Source: Siderastrea radians | Taxonomy: Eukaryota; Cnidaria; Anthozoa; Scleractinia; Rhizangiidae | Reading direction: 5' to 3' | DNA: 64,000 bases | Assembly (NCBI GenBank): GCA_964017195.1 | Contig: OZ024891.1 | Span: 10,453,182-10,517,181, forward strand | Shown here: positions 33,736 to 45,977 of the stretch, one piece after another | Layout: each line of letters begins with the position of its first letter | Numbering within the stretch: the first letter of the stretch is position 1 | The notes under the pieces: generated by a model | The model's database searches: none | The model's input: the letters and a program-made list of their open reading frames with translations, nothing else | Told to the model about the DNA's origin: nothing | Translations under genes and position numbers: made by a program

Positions 33736-34305
33736 CAGTGCACTTTTTTCCTGTGTAACCTGGGTGACAGTGGCCAGTCTTTGCGGTCGACACTTGTCCG
33801 TTGTGATGTTGGTTATTGTCAGTACAGGACACCTGTGTTTTGTTTTTAAAACGTGATATGAGAGACAAGAATAGAGCAGAATTTTAACTACCTGTCCTTG
33901 GAATTTTAATTTATTCCAGAGAGCTTTTGCTAGCAAATTCTGGCTTCTTAACCACTGTAATTCCCTCAATGTCGAACGCAGAACTCTCACAGTCAGGTGA
34001 GGGTTACTTTTATTCTTCTTCTTATTATTATTATTATTATAGCAATACAAGACGTATATATGCTACCATCCTAAAAAGCATGCACAGGGCGCGAACGTAG
34101 CCTATGCAGCTAATTTTCGAGGGAGAAAAAAAAACCTAACTTCTACTAAAATGAATAAAAAGCACTAATGCCGCTAAAATGTTCAAAGTCTCTTAACTAC
34201 TAAAATGCCTCAAATAAATACAAGCCTAGAAACTTAAAATAATTCCTTTTAAAAATTGTCACGTTAAAATCTAAAAAATATCTTATTATTATTATAATTA
34301 TTATT

Positions 34306-34337
<32 letters not shown>

Positions 34338-35839
34338 TATTATTATTATTATTATTATTATTTATCATTATTATCTTTACAATGACTGAATGGATTGTGG
34401 TGCGCCGATTGGCTATTTGGACAAATGAAGATGACGCAACATGCTGGAGAACGCAAATACGTCTTGGCGGACGATAATTTGCCAAAAGTGTTATGCTCTC
34501 GGGTTCTTCAAATTTAAGTGACACGGCAATTCTGGAAACATTCAACGAGGAGACAATCGTTAATCCGTGAAAATTAAGTTTTAATCGATGGAACTTGCCT
34601 GAGATCAACTCCAAGGCAAAAGGGAGATATTGTTTGTGGTAGTTTGATAGCGAAAGCTTCTGAATGGCGGGAATCAGTAGAGGGTTTTCACAGGGGGCCA
34701 TCAGTTGGAAGTACAAAAAATGAAACTCGTTTGCATGAAAACCTAACTTCTTTCCCAAAGGAGAAATTATTAAGCCCTATTTGCTGGCAAGTGAAATTTC
34801 TTTGTCAAAACTTGACAGTGAAACGACTCGCAATGGCGCCACCCCTTGTTTTCACTTCTTTGCTTGTTTGTTTGCTTGTTTGATCGTTGTCGCGGATCGC
34901 AAAAATTAAAGAGAAAAATGACCACATTATGTACCATGTCGCTGTGTGTGGGTCTTTCTATTCTGTCAATTTCGATTCATTTGTCTTTGCCGCTAATTGA
35001 CCCATAGTGAAAAAAAGAGAAAAGAAAACACCTGGGTCTACTTTTTGAAAACATTGGCAAAATATTTTTGAGTGAAATACACACCCTTTTGAGCCATAAG
35101 TAACAGGTGGTAAAGCCATAAATATTTGGGGGTAAAAATGTATTTTTTCACATTTATTTAAAGTAAAAAAAAGCGCAAACTTTTCACAAAAAATCGGAAA
35201 AGTGTTTAATTATAACATATTTTACATGTCTAGCATGAAAAGGTTTCAATTTAGCCGTTTTTTGAAAATTTCTAATTCTGGATACAATCCAAGCGAGTGA
35301 GTCGCATTTAGAAACTGCACCAGTACACTGTTTTCAGTAAACTGCGCGCGGTTCAAAAGGCCAAAAGTCAAAAATTAAGCATAAACGTTCTATTTGGCTT
35401 AGACCGTACCTTTACAGAGCCACAGTAGTTAGATCCTATCTTCTGCTTGAAATCTTTTGGTTTCATCTGCCGGGTTTTGTTGTTCAGTTCACAAATGCGG
35501 TTTGCATTGGAGCCACTCGGATGAACATTAAAAGATTTGCAACTGCTGTTTCCAATGCACTTTAGTTGGCACTCAAGCTCGTCAGCAACTGCACTCGTTT
35601 CCATCACCTGGCCAACTAGGGCATGATCTGTTCAGATACAAGAAAGTGGAGCACGTTTATGGATCGATATTTATGTAGACGGTCTTTAAAGAGAGTAGAT
35701 GGCATGGTCCACACTTACCGTATTGACTTTCAAAAACGCTTGCACAGTCCGAGTCAGAGTTAGCCACCACAAATAAAAGCAAAAGTAGGCTAAAACTGAC
35801 CAGGAAGGCGAGGATGTTAAGCCACGATCTGGCCGCCAT
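33736..35839 (-). CDS. Gene A (right): signal peptide-PAN-EGF exons, possible 5' half of a fusion gene
   Basis: Exons 35719-35839 (signal peptide MAARSWLNILAFLVSF plus LLLLLFVVANS), 35410-35627 (PAN/apple with FNVHPSGSNANRICELNN) and 33736-33832 (EGF-type, CHPGYTGKKCTG) are intact with canonical splice sites, and the last ends in phase 1. No terminal exon of the gene B type is found between 33735 and 29300. The next compatible exons on this strand are the phase-1 TSP1-TSP1-trefoil exons at 20438, 19595 and 18204. Joining them keeps the frame and would give 310 residues. The intron would be ~13.3 kb and include the virus-type cluster. The exons are seen; the fusion is inference. The alternative is a gene truncated at its 3' end. 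Confidence 0.65.
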
Positions 35840-36793
35840 CGCACGAATAAGAAACCAAGCGTGTAATTTCGTCTGTTGAAAACTATTTGATAGACTGGAC
35901 CATGTTACTCTTGGACATCTAGTTACTCTTCCTGTGTAAACTTCCTGTGTAATTTTCTCTTCCTTTGTAATGAATGTCTGAATTAATTCCTGCTGATATG
36001 TATTGGTTAGCGTCCATTCTTTACATAATTAATAACCAAAAGATGTCTCATTCGGCTTATTTCTTTCAGGAATTAAAACAAACTAAATTCAAATAGGTAA
36101 GGTAACCTTAGCATGTACGGTTTGCCGTTGGCCTCTCGATCCGCCCAGAAAATAATGAGCGGTGAATCCTGTCTACGGTGCAAATGTTATTTTCAAAGTA
36201 AATTAAAGGAAAGAGACTGTAGCTAAACTGAATATTTATCGCGTAGTATTTATTTCCTAGTAGGAGAAACTAGCATATTAATATTTAACCCATACATCGC
36301 TGTGACTGTTTAAAATGCCCTGAAAATTAATTAAAGGAGAAGTCATAACCATAACCTGGTCACGAAAAGCATAAAAAGCTGAAAAGTTTTAACTTGGCGG
36401 TATCTATGTATGTATTTAGATACAAAAAAAGCTATAGTCCTGACACTCGAACAGTTAAAAAAACGAGCTTGCTGTCGATCAAATTACCTTTTTACTCTTT
36501 TGAAAATTCTTAACTGTTCAAAGCCCTCTTGAGTATAGAACTACATTTTTAGGATTCCCGCATGACATTATCAGTAAAACAAAGTTCTCAGTTAACTAAG
36601 AGCATGCTGGAGGACTGCTCTAATTTGCCCATTAAGTCTTGTTTAGTCTAGTTTCTTTATTCAATAATAGACCACGGCATTTTCATTTTCACTCACTTTG
36701 AATAGCGTTCAATTTTGCAAAATATTGTTAGACGTATATATCTCACGCTATGAAACAGAGGAAAGGACGAGTTGAAAGTCTTTCGTTGGGGCA
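35840..36793. other. Upstream region of right gene A
   Basis: Non-coding, parallel to 4181-5134. Probably holds the promoter. No specific site identified. Confidence 0.35.
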
Positions 36794-37193
36794 CCGTATT
36801 TACTCGATTAAGCACCGCCCCCGATTAAGCGCCGCCCTCAATTAAGCGCCGCATATGAGAGCAAAAATATTAAAGAGTGCCGCCCTCGAATAAACGCCGC
36901 ATTCATTCACAACAAGGCGGCGCCTAATCGGACTTAATCAGTGTTGAAGGAGCCAAACTAATAAACAAGTACGGTAGAAGTCAATCTGAACCAGCCTCCG
37001 AAATTTATTCTCCTGTGTTATCATGTTTTTCAGTTGGAATTGGGTATATTTCATTACTTTTTCTTTGTTAACATTTGCTTGTTATCGTTTACAAATATTA
37101 TGATTTTTTAAAGAGCGCCGCATTCGAATAAGCGCCGCATCTGAAACACTAAAAATTTAAAGAACGCCGCGGCGCTTACTCGAGTAAATACGG
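36794..37193. mobile_element. MITE, right-copy counterpart of 5135-5535
   Basis: Same CCGTATTTACTCGATTAAGC start and GAGTAAATACGG end. The left flanking TA has changed to CA; the right TA is kept. Inherited with the duplication. Confidence 0.85.
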
Positions 37194-39786
37194 TAGCTTA
37201 GAAGCAAAGTACAACCAATAAACAGCAAAAGCAACAATCGGCAGCCAAAGTGACAAATTTCTATTCCTAGTCAAAAATTGACAAATATATTTGGTGTATC
37301 GTGTGTTATTATCTTCCTTTGGGGTATGCTCGAAGTAACCTGCGTGAGATGGGATGGCGCTTTGAACTTTTAGAGCGCGATTATGGTTCGGGACTAAAAC
37401 GCTGGGGTTGGGTGGTAGGAGGCGGGATGACATTTCCTGCGTAGGTGTACTTATGCTAGAAATCCAGAAAGTATTGAAATATATGTTGGAAAATGCTTGC
37501 TGGCTTAAAACAAACAAACAAACAGACACTGCTCGTCCAGTGCATTCACATCACACAACAGAGGGATTCATGACTTCCTTTCTACCCAACCCAAGGGATC
37601 CCCAGATAGCACGAGAGTCAGGATTGTAAAACCTCCAAAAATGTTTGTATTAATTAGTTGAAAGGGTAATGGAGTAGGTAACATTGCATTATTAATAACT
37701 ATTGATTCTTAGTAATAATTATTCATAGAAGTAGGGGTGGGGGCAGGTGGAAATCTGAGTAGCCCGTGGGTATTTACCACGCCGGGAAGTTGCAAGGTAA
37801 ATAAAGACCACTGTTCAACGGCACTGCGATGAGTAATTATTCGAGTGTATATCATACAAGTAATTCGTCATCCCTCGAAAATAATTTTGTTTTCTAATGA
37901 ACTGGCAAAAACTCGCCTGAGGCGACTGCTGCTTCGCTCGCAGGTGAATAGCAACGCGATCACGAGTTTGAGTAGCCAAATCAGAGGGCGCGAAAAGCAT
38001 TTTTCAATACCATGGTAAACAAATGTTATTAACATTATTTTTTTTCAATTAAAACACATTAGCAACGATTTGCAATAATTGATAACATCGTTTCTGTGAC
38101 GTAAATGATATAAATAATTTAATGGCATTTACGTCCTTTCGAAGTATACAATTCTGAAAAAAAAAGAGGGAAATGTAAGTCGAAGTGGGTTTATTTCACC
38201 AGTTGAGGTGTCTAAAAATTAAACTGAAGCTGGGATTACTACCTACCAACTGGCGATCGGTCTCCTTGAATTAAAATATGTCACGAAAGACTAAATATAG
38301 CAATTCAAATACGTAACTGATATCGCATATTCGTTTGTTGAAAGAAAACGTTTTATAAGTTTTCACATCGTTGCGTAAAAAACGTAGATATTTTTACGCA
38401 GAATAAAAGAACAACATTAAAAATGTGGCGCATATCCGTAAGCGATCTAAAAAGCAAGTTTCCATGTTTACTATTGACTTTATATTTTTCAAGTATTTTA
38501 ATGAACAGATCGGACCAAAAGCTGCTGCCGATTTAACGGCCTTGCAGTAAGCTTCATTTTTATATTTGGCCGTCTTGCCTCGCTCAGTACCTATTTTTAA
38601 AAAGCTAAAAAATTCTAACTTGGCGGTATCTATGTATGTATCTAGATACAAAAAAAAAACTATTAATAGCACCTGACACTCAAACAGCTATAGCTGTCGA
38701 TCAAATTACCTTTTTACTCATACATGGGACTATTCTAGATCCAGGATCTGGAGTAAGAATCTCAACAGAGATACGCTGTTTCTCTTGCCATGTTTTTTTA
38801 TTTAGCTTTAAACATAAATTCACCAATTAAAAGTAACAAAAAAATGAGACCTGATATACATACAAAAACCATAGTTTCAAGATCGTTAACTTTACAAGTT
38901 TAGTCCTGCTGTACCGAGAAAATTGAAGTCTGTCCCGTCCTGATTTATTACATTATCTGATATTGCAACCAATAAAACTATTTCATTTTAATAAAAAACG
39001 GGGTGTGTAAAACCATCTCTTTTTTTTCTACAGACCCCAGCACCCCGACACCCCGACACCAGGATCTCGGCCCCACGTTTTCTAGATATTGTCACCTTGG
39101 TCAATATTGTTGTCCCTATTAAATGATATTTCTTCCGGTCTTCCTCGCAAACTTTCGAAAATCTTGTTACGGATCGGACGCCTTGGTAAAATAATCCGAA
39201 ACAATCGTATGAACACAATCGACGATAAATTTCACATATCCGACTGCCCAGGTAAGTATTGCTTAGTATCACAATTTTTAGTAATTTTGAATGTCTTAGC
39301 TTTGAGGTGGCTCAACTTGATTTTTTTAGGGGTGCACCTAGCTCAATTTGAATGGCTGCTACTTCATTGGAAAAAGTCGGATGGACTTGTTACTTCACTC
39401 ATTTACTAGGCAATGGACGTACTTTTCAAAATCGTAGCTTTGATTGACATCGGGGTTACCATAGCAACACAATAATGACGTCACAAAATTAACATAACAC
39501 CACTTTTCTCGACCTCTAGACCCAAACTTTTGAAACGACGTGTCATCTTGGTAGACCACACTTAGGTCTATAAGACTGGAAAGTTTAACATTTCTATGAG
39601 AGCGTTTTTGAAAAAACCCGAGTTAATTATTTTCCTTGAAAAAAATTAAAGATTCACCTCCATTGTTATTTGTGACGGCAAAAAATCGTCGGCCTTGCCG
39701 ATTTTTCGCAATTTTCGCAAAACGCGGACTAAGAACTGAGAAAAATCGCAAGTGAACGCCAAAAATCCTCGACCTTGCGATTTTTT
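37194..39786. other. Non-coding interval of right copy
   Basis: Sub-unit homology continues to about 38.6 kb. 38224-39123 is the 900-bp stretch missing on the left; it is bounded by two ATTAAA motifs. No gene recognised. Confidence 0.4.
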
Positions 39787-40278
39787 GTGGAAATTGTTTT
39801 TGTGGATTTAGAATGGTCCAGAGAGGTCAAACACAACCTGGACACTGATTTAAGTGAACCTTACCGAAGAAATGTCAACAATAGAGAGCTAAATCTGTTT
39901 GGATTTCTTCACTCTCATTATTATGCAAGAGGTATGGCAGTTCGTTTCTCCTAAAAAAAGATTGATTTCTCTATTATTGTTTAATTTCCCTTCAAAGATT
40001 AATTGAAAATAGTTGTATTTGTAGTAAGAAGCCAAAAATTATATATTTTTTTTCTTGTTCAGAGCTTGCAGCAGTGGTTGCAACAGTGTAGCGTTAATAA
40101 AGTTTCGTTAAAAATTTGCATAATTATGCTAATTATGCGGCTCGTGACGTCATAATTTTGATAAATCCTATAATTTCCCTATTTGATATGAAAGTATATT
40201 TTATATACTTTCTAAACATGTATGGGTCTGTGGGGTTTTGTTGTAAATAATGAGCATGACAAGCATCTTTGCAAAGGG
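39787..40278. mobile_element. Right half of the piggyBac-like element
   Basis: Matches 8011-8502 and ends in TTTGCAAAGGG followed by TTAA. The left end and the start of the putative transposase are deleted. Confidence 0.5.
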
Positions 40279-40895
40279 TTAAAAAGTTTAGTCTTTCAGT
40301 CTTTAAAAAGAAAAATGCTGTACCCATCCTGATCGACAAAATTTTCCGTCCCTGGGCCTCCAAAGATTAGGTAGTTACGGTCACCTTGATAAACATTCAT
40401 TGCTGACTAATAACATTCATAGATACGGTTTTACAGATCGGTGATATTATCCGAGTCTCGGGAGTTTTGAAACAGGAATGACATAGTAGTAAATGAAACA
40501 ATATAGTAAATCGCTCACTGAAAACTAGCGTGATTTGTGCTCAACGTTTCTTTAGTGGCTACAATATCGCATAAAAGGCTACCGTTTATCGATTACATCA
40601 GCGATTTCTTATTGCTTTCGTTATTATTCGGGCGTATTAGGTACGGCAGTCTATGTAACTTAAAATTTTGAATGTGTCTAGTAAAGCCATATTGTATCTA
40701 ATGATAATGTGCAAGTAAAAGCACCTCAAATCTCACCTTGCTTACGGACAACACCTAAAGACGTTTAAACATTCTTTTTCTAATTTAGCAGCTTTCTTTA
40801 GTCTTTAACTCAGAACGTACACAAACACAGGAAAACAACACTTGTACAGATTACGAGAGTCGTACTCTCGCAGTCCCCACCATCTAATATGATTC

Positions 40896-43614
40896 CTAAC
40901 GAACGAAGACTTTCCAGAAATCACCAGATGACACTCCAACTGTCTTATCATCGCAGTCCCATCTTGAATTATATACTCCAAGGATCCAGTGGTATGAGGC
41001 TTGTACAAAGGCAGCGTGATTGTAAAGTCTTTGCTCGCCATTAGGGTCAAAACGATCTTCGCTCCATTTGCCAACTTTAAACACGCCATTCTGAATCCCC
41101 CACTGGTCGCAAGTCTGTGCTAGCCTCGAGTTGTCATTCTCCATTCTCACGAACGAGCCACACGAGGAAGGCATGTCATCCGTCTGACCACTGAAGTATT
41201 GGACGACAGCTTCCCCAGAGCTGTTAGCGGCCGTGGTCACGTGGAACGTACGTCCTTGTTGCTTGCTGCAGTGGAATCGCAGCTGAGTAAACGCCAGGTG
41301 AGTTCGTAGCTCATTCATGGCACTTTTTGTGACAACTATCCTCATGTTGTGGTAATCGCTGATTCCACGAAGTGAAGTCACCACTGACAACTGAGGGGGA
41401 GTTGATGAACTGTCAATCACCACATTCAAAACAAGAAGCCACCCTCCTGAAACGAAGAGGATACAAAGCGTAGTCACATGACGAGGAGGGAAAATAACAA
41501 AACGCTTTTGTTGTAAGCGAATTTTACAGTGGCTTTGTAAAGATTTTCGTATTTTTCTGTGACAACTGAATGAATTGCGATTAACGGCATCAACGCCCCC
41601 TCCCCGGCTTCACCTCATCGCAAAGCACACTGCATGCTAACTTCTATTATTCAACTAGCCCGAGGGCGTGATAACTCAAGAAATGAGAGATTTCTTCCTC
41701 CAGTGGCATTAGTAGCGGAAAATGCAAGACAGGGCTACTTTTGTAGCCCCTGAAGAAGGTTTGTTTTGCAAACCGAAATATCGGGCAATTTTTTGTTTCA
41801 TACATTTTTTGGCTTTACGTATTTCGTCTTGTGTCTTCGTTTCTTTAACTGCCGTAAGGATCAGTCGTTCCGTATATTTTTTTACTAAAAAAGTGGGTGA
41901 CTGTCTGATAACATTCATTGATACCAGAAGGTTAATGTACACGGAGATTGGTGGAAGGCCGGGCTTAATTAAATACCCTACCCAAGCAAGACAAGTTACA
42001 CAATTCAAGAAACTTTAAATAAATTGGAATAGAGCGGTTTTTAAAAGAGTGCCGTAGAACAAAAAAACAAAGCAATTACTCCGCTAACCACTCAAAACAA
42101 GAACAAAACATGAAATGAACCAATCAGAAATTGAAGCAAATACAAGTAATTAGCGTTACGCGGGGGAAAACGTGTGCAATCAAGTCACGATTGGTTTTGG
42201 TTTATCTTCTCATTGGTTGAGATTCGTGCAGGCTTTCTTAGCCAACCAGAGAGCGTTGTAAAGCAACACCAAAGCAAACACGTACAACATTACTTTCGAC
42301 GTCCAATTGAAAACTGCTCTATGTTATCCACTGCATTATAGATTTGATGTGTTGAACGAAGTAACCAAAAGAAAAGGAGGCAAATCAGACAAATTCCACG
42401 AATGCACTAAGATAGAACGTTCCAGAACATACCTCCATCAGTTGTCATATCACAATAGACTTTTAAAGGGTTTCCACTTCTCTTAGGGTCGATCCAGTAC
42501 TCCCCGTTCTGTTTTGAGTTTGCAATATCCCGGATTTCCTTGCAAGAATGGGCAGGATGGTCTGGATGAGAACCTATCACAACTACAAGAAAAACAAGTA
42601 ACAGAATGTTATTTATGCGAAGCAATGGCCCATACGATTAATGACTATTTCCTCCACATAATAATTTTCATCCCACGTTACTTAAGAAGTAACTTTTTAT
42701 TACAACTTGTAAATAATAAATAACAACGAAAAATTTAAACCAAGCCATTCCTTGTTTCAGCTTGTTTGCAACATCAAGTCTTAATAATCGTCCTTTCTGA
42801 ATTTTGTATGGTCGTATATTTTCTCTATTATGACAACATTATCATTTATTATCATATTTGAATACACTCGCCCCGTTTTTGTGGTAGCTTTTTCAAGCTT
42901 TTCGCATGTTGTTCTTGGAACGTTATGTTGGATTTATGATTAAAAGACTCGGGCGTGAGATCAGTTACTCAATCGAATGTCACTCATATAATAGCACATA
43001 GTTAAAACAACGGAAGACTTAAATACCGGATAAATACCAATATAAAATAAGAGAGGATGAAGTAAGAGAGTGAATCCCGGTGCCCCATGATAATTATATG
43101 AAATTTATTATTAGTTCGCACCCATGTTGCGAAGGTTGTTTTTTTCTGTTGTTCCCGTGTCTACTATCTAAAATTACATGACGTCATTCTAACTGACTTA
43201 TGAGGTGTCGTCCTTAAAATAGCCAGGCAGTATGACACAGAACCGAAAATAGATTTCAAATAACTTTCATTGCAAGAGGCCCATGTACGGGAGATTCGCT
43301 CTCTCCCTTCATCCTCTCTTGTACAAAAGTATAGCTTTTAACAGAAATTTCTCACCATTGCACTTTTTTCCTGTGTATCCTGGGTGACAGTGGCCAGTCT
43401 TTGCGGTCGACACTTGTCTGTTGTGATGTCGGTTATTGTCAGTACAGGACACCTTGTAAAGCGTGATATGGGAGAAAGAAAAATAAAGCAGAATTTTAAC
43501 AACTACTTGGAATTTCAATTTGTTCGGCAAAGGGCTTTTGCTAGCAAATTCTGACTTTTGAACCACTGCAATTCCCTCAATGGTGTATAGAGTACTCTCA
43601 CGGTCAGGTGAGAG

Positions 43615-43672
<58 letters not shown>

Positions 43673-45977
43673 GTTGTTGTTGTTGTTGTTGTTGTTGTTA
43701 TTAGCGGAGCCCGCGCGTTAGGGCACAGCGGAGCACCATTGCTAAGTAAATTTGGTAACCTATCAACCCAAGAAATTTGGGTAGTAACGTGATATTCAAG
43801 TGGCCGTCTGTCCGTCCGTAGGTCCGTCGGTCCGTCCCTCCGCACCACGGGGTCACCAATATGAGGTGGCATGCACTTGAGATAACCCTGTGCTGCGTTT
43901 TTGACCCGTGTTCTAGCAGAGGCAACAAAAGTCAAAAACAATTTATTAATGGAAAGAAAAAGTTCAAAAGAAGACTCAGTTGTCCTTTTTGGTGGAAGGC
44001 GAAGAGTTCAAGTTACGAATTTGCCTTCGAGGAGTCGGTTCTGCTGCAAACTCGGTCGGCACAACGCTTGAGTTCACATCTTTTTTGCGTTCCTGACGCC
44101 AAACCTAGCAGCGCTAGCGCCTTCTGGTTTTTTCTGTCCACAACCATTTTTTTTTTGCAGCGGTCGGAACACACTTTCCCAGGAAAAACACCCGTGTTTA
44201 TCGTAGCACAGTAACTTGCGTAACCCGCGTAACATCGAATCGAGTCAAAGTACATCGCGTGAATTCGCAGCATTTGGCAATGGTTCGCACGTGACACGTA
44301 GCAGCGCTACGTTGTAGTTCCTTCCGGTATTTTCTGTCTACAACCATGGTTTTTTCAGCTGTCCGAGCACAATTCCCCAAGAAAAAAACCCGTGTATATG
44401 TCAGTCGAGCTGCGATCAATAAACAGCTGGTTACGTATGAAAATGTGTTACAGCGGATGTTGCGCAGCGGATGTTGTGCAGACGGTTGTGCGTCTCAGTG
44501 GTTCGACTCTCAGAGGGAGCAAATTTTTTCCTTTTTTTATCTTCTTCCTTTTTTTGCTAATTACTTTACAAAAATGAATAAGTTCTGGCAATTAAAAAAA
44601 GAAAAGAAAAAAAGTGGGACTCCGCTTTTAGGCTTGGCTAAATCTATATATTGTTTTTACATACAATCACTGAATGGATTGTGGTGCGCTGATTGGTTTC
44701 TTGTTTTTGTCATTCAAAGTCTAGACAAATGAAAATGACGCAACATGTAACGCGAGTATACGTCTTGGCCGACGATAAATGTGCCAAAAGTGTTGTGCTC
44801 CGCCGGTTCTTCAAATTCAAGTGACACTGCAATTCTGGAATATTTAACGAGAACACAATCGTTAATCCCCGAAAACTAAGTTTTGTTTTTAAGCGACACT
44901 ATGCCTCTTGATGCTAAAGCATTTCTAAGTTTAGGCTATTATTTTTACGCCATTTTGAACAACCTTTCCATTGGCTTTTGACTGTACCATTTTTAGAAGT
45001 TTGGTACGTCTGTTAGTAAACCCTCGGACGAAGAAGCCGGGGGGGGGGGGGAATGCCACCCCACCATAATATTTTTGTTGAGTTTTCCAAGACGATTTTT
45101 CAGCAGCACCTGCCGTTGTCAGTAGCTGTACACATATCCCTTGGACACATTTTGACATACGTTTGGTAAGAAGCAATTGCTATGGTTACGATAAATGACG
45201 TCGTAATTAGCAGGTGGTGAAGCCATTAAATTTCTTGGGTAAAAATGTGCGTTTTTAATCCTTTAAAGTGAAAAAAGCACAAATTTTTCAACAACCAAAA
45301 AAGTAGCAAAGTGTTTAATTATAACATATTTTAAATGTCTAGCACGAAAACGATTCACTGATTTTCGCTTTTTTTTGACAAATTCTAATTTTGGGTATAA
45401 ACTGAAAGAGTACGTCGCATTTAGACGCTTTACGAGTTTAAAGTGGAAGACACTGTTTCCGGTAAACCGCGGTTCATAAGCCCAAATTTAAAAAATTAAG
45501 TAAGCTTTCTCGGCATACCTAAGTGTAACATCTTTGGCTTAAGTCCGTACCTTTACAGAGCCATAGTAGCTAGATCCTTTTTTCCGCTTGAAATCTTTTG
45601 GTTTCATCTGGCGTGTTTTGTTGTTCAGTTCACAAATGCGGTTTGCATTGGAGCCACTCGGATGAACATTAAAAGATTTGCAACTGCTTTTTCCAATGCA
45701 CTTTAGTTGGCATTCAAACTCGTCAGCAACTGCACTCGTTTCCATCACATGGCCAACTAGGGCATGGTCTGTTCAGATACAAGAAACTGGAGCAAGTTTA
45801 TGGATCAACATTCATGTACACGGTCTTTAAAGAGGGTAGATGGCATGGATCATACTTACTGTATTGACTTTCAAAAACCCTTGCACAGTCCGAGCCAGAG
45901 TTAGCCACGACAAATAAAAGTAAAAGTAGGTTAAGACTGACCAGGAAAGTCAGAATGTTCAGCCACAAACTGGCCAT
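40896..45977 (-). CDS. Gene B (right): secreted PAN-EGF-fibrinogen-like protein, intact
   Basis: Five exons: 45860-45977 (signal peptide), 45551-45768 (PAN/apple), 43356-43452 (EGF-type), 42433-42582 (fibrinogen-like start) and 40896-41446 (continuation with GGGW, then a conserved C-terminal domain with FHVTTAANSSGEAVVQYFSG and SCGSFVRMENDNS). All junctions are GT/AG; the EGF acceptor is an intact AAG. The exons total 1134 bp, 378 codons with stop. The CDMTTDGG/GGW motif is split by the exon 4/5 junction, as in fibrinogen-related proteins, but the globular fibrinogen domain itself is replaced by another domain that I recognise from unnamed cnidarian proteins. The product is probably secreted and acts in extracellular recognition, mucus or matrix; this is inference. 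Confidence 0.85.
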
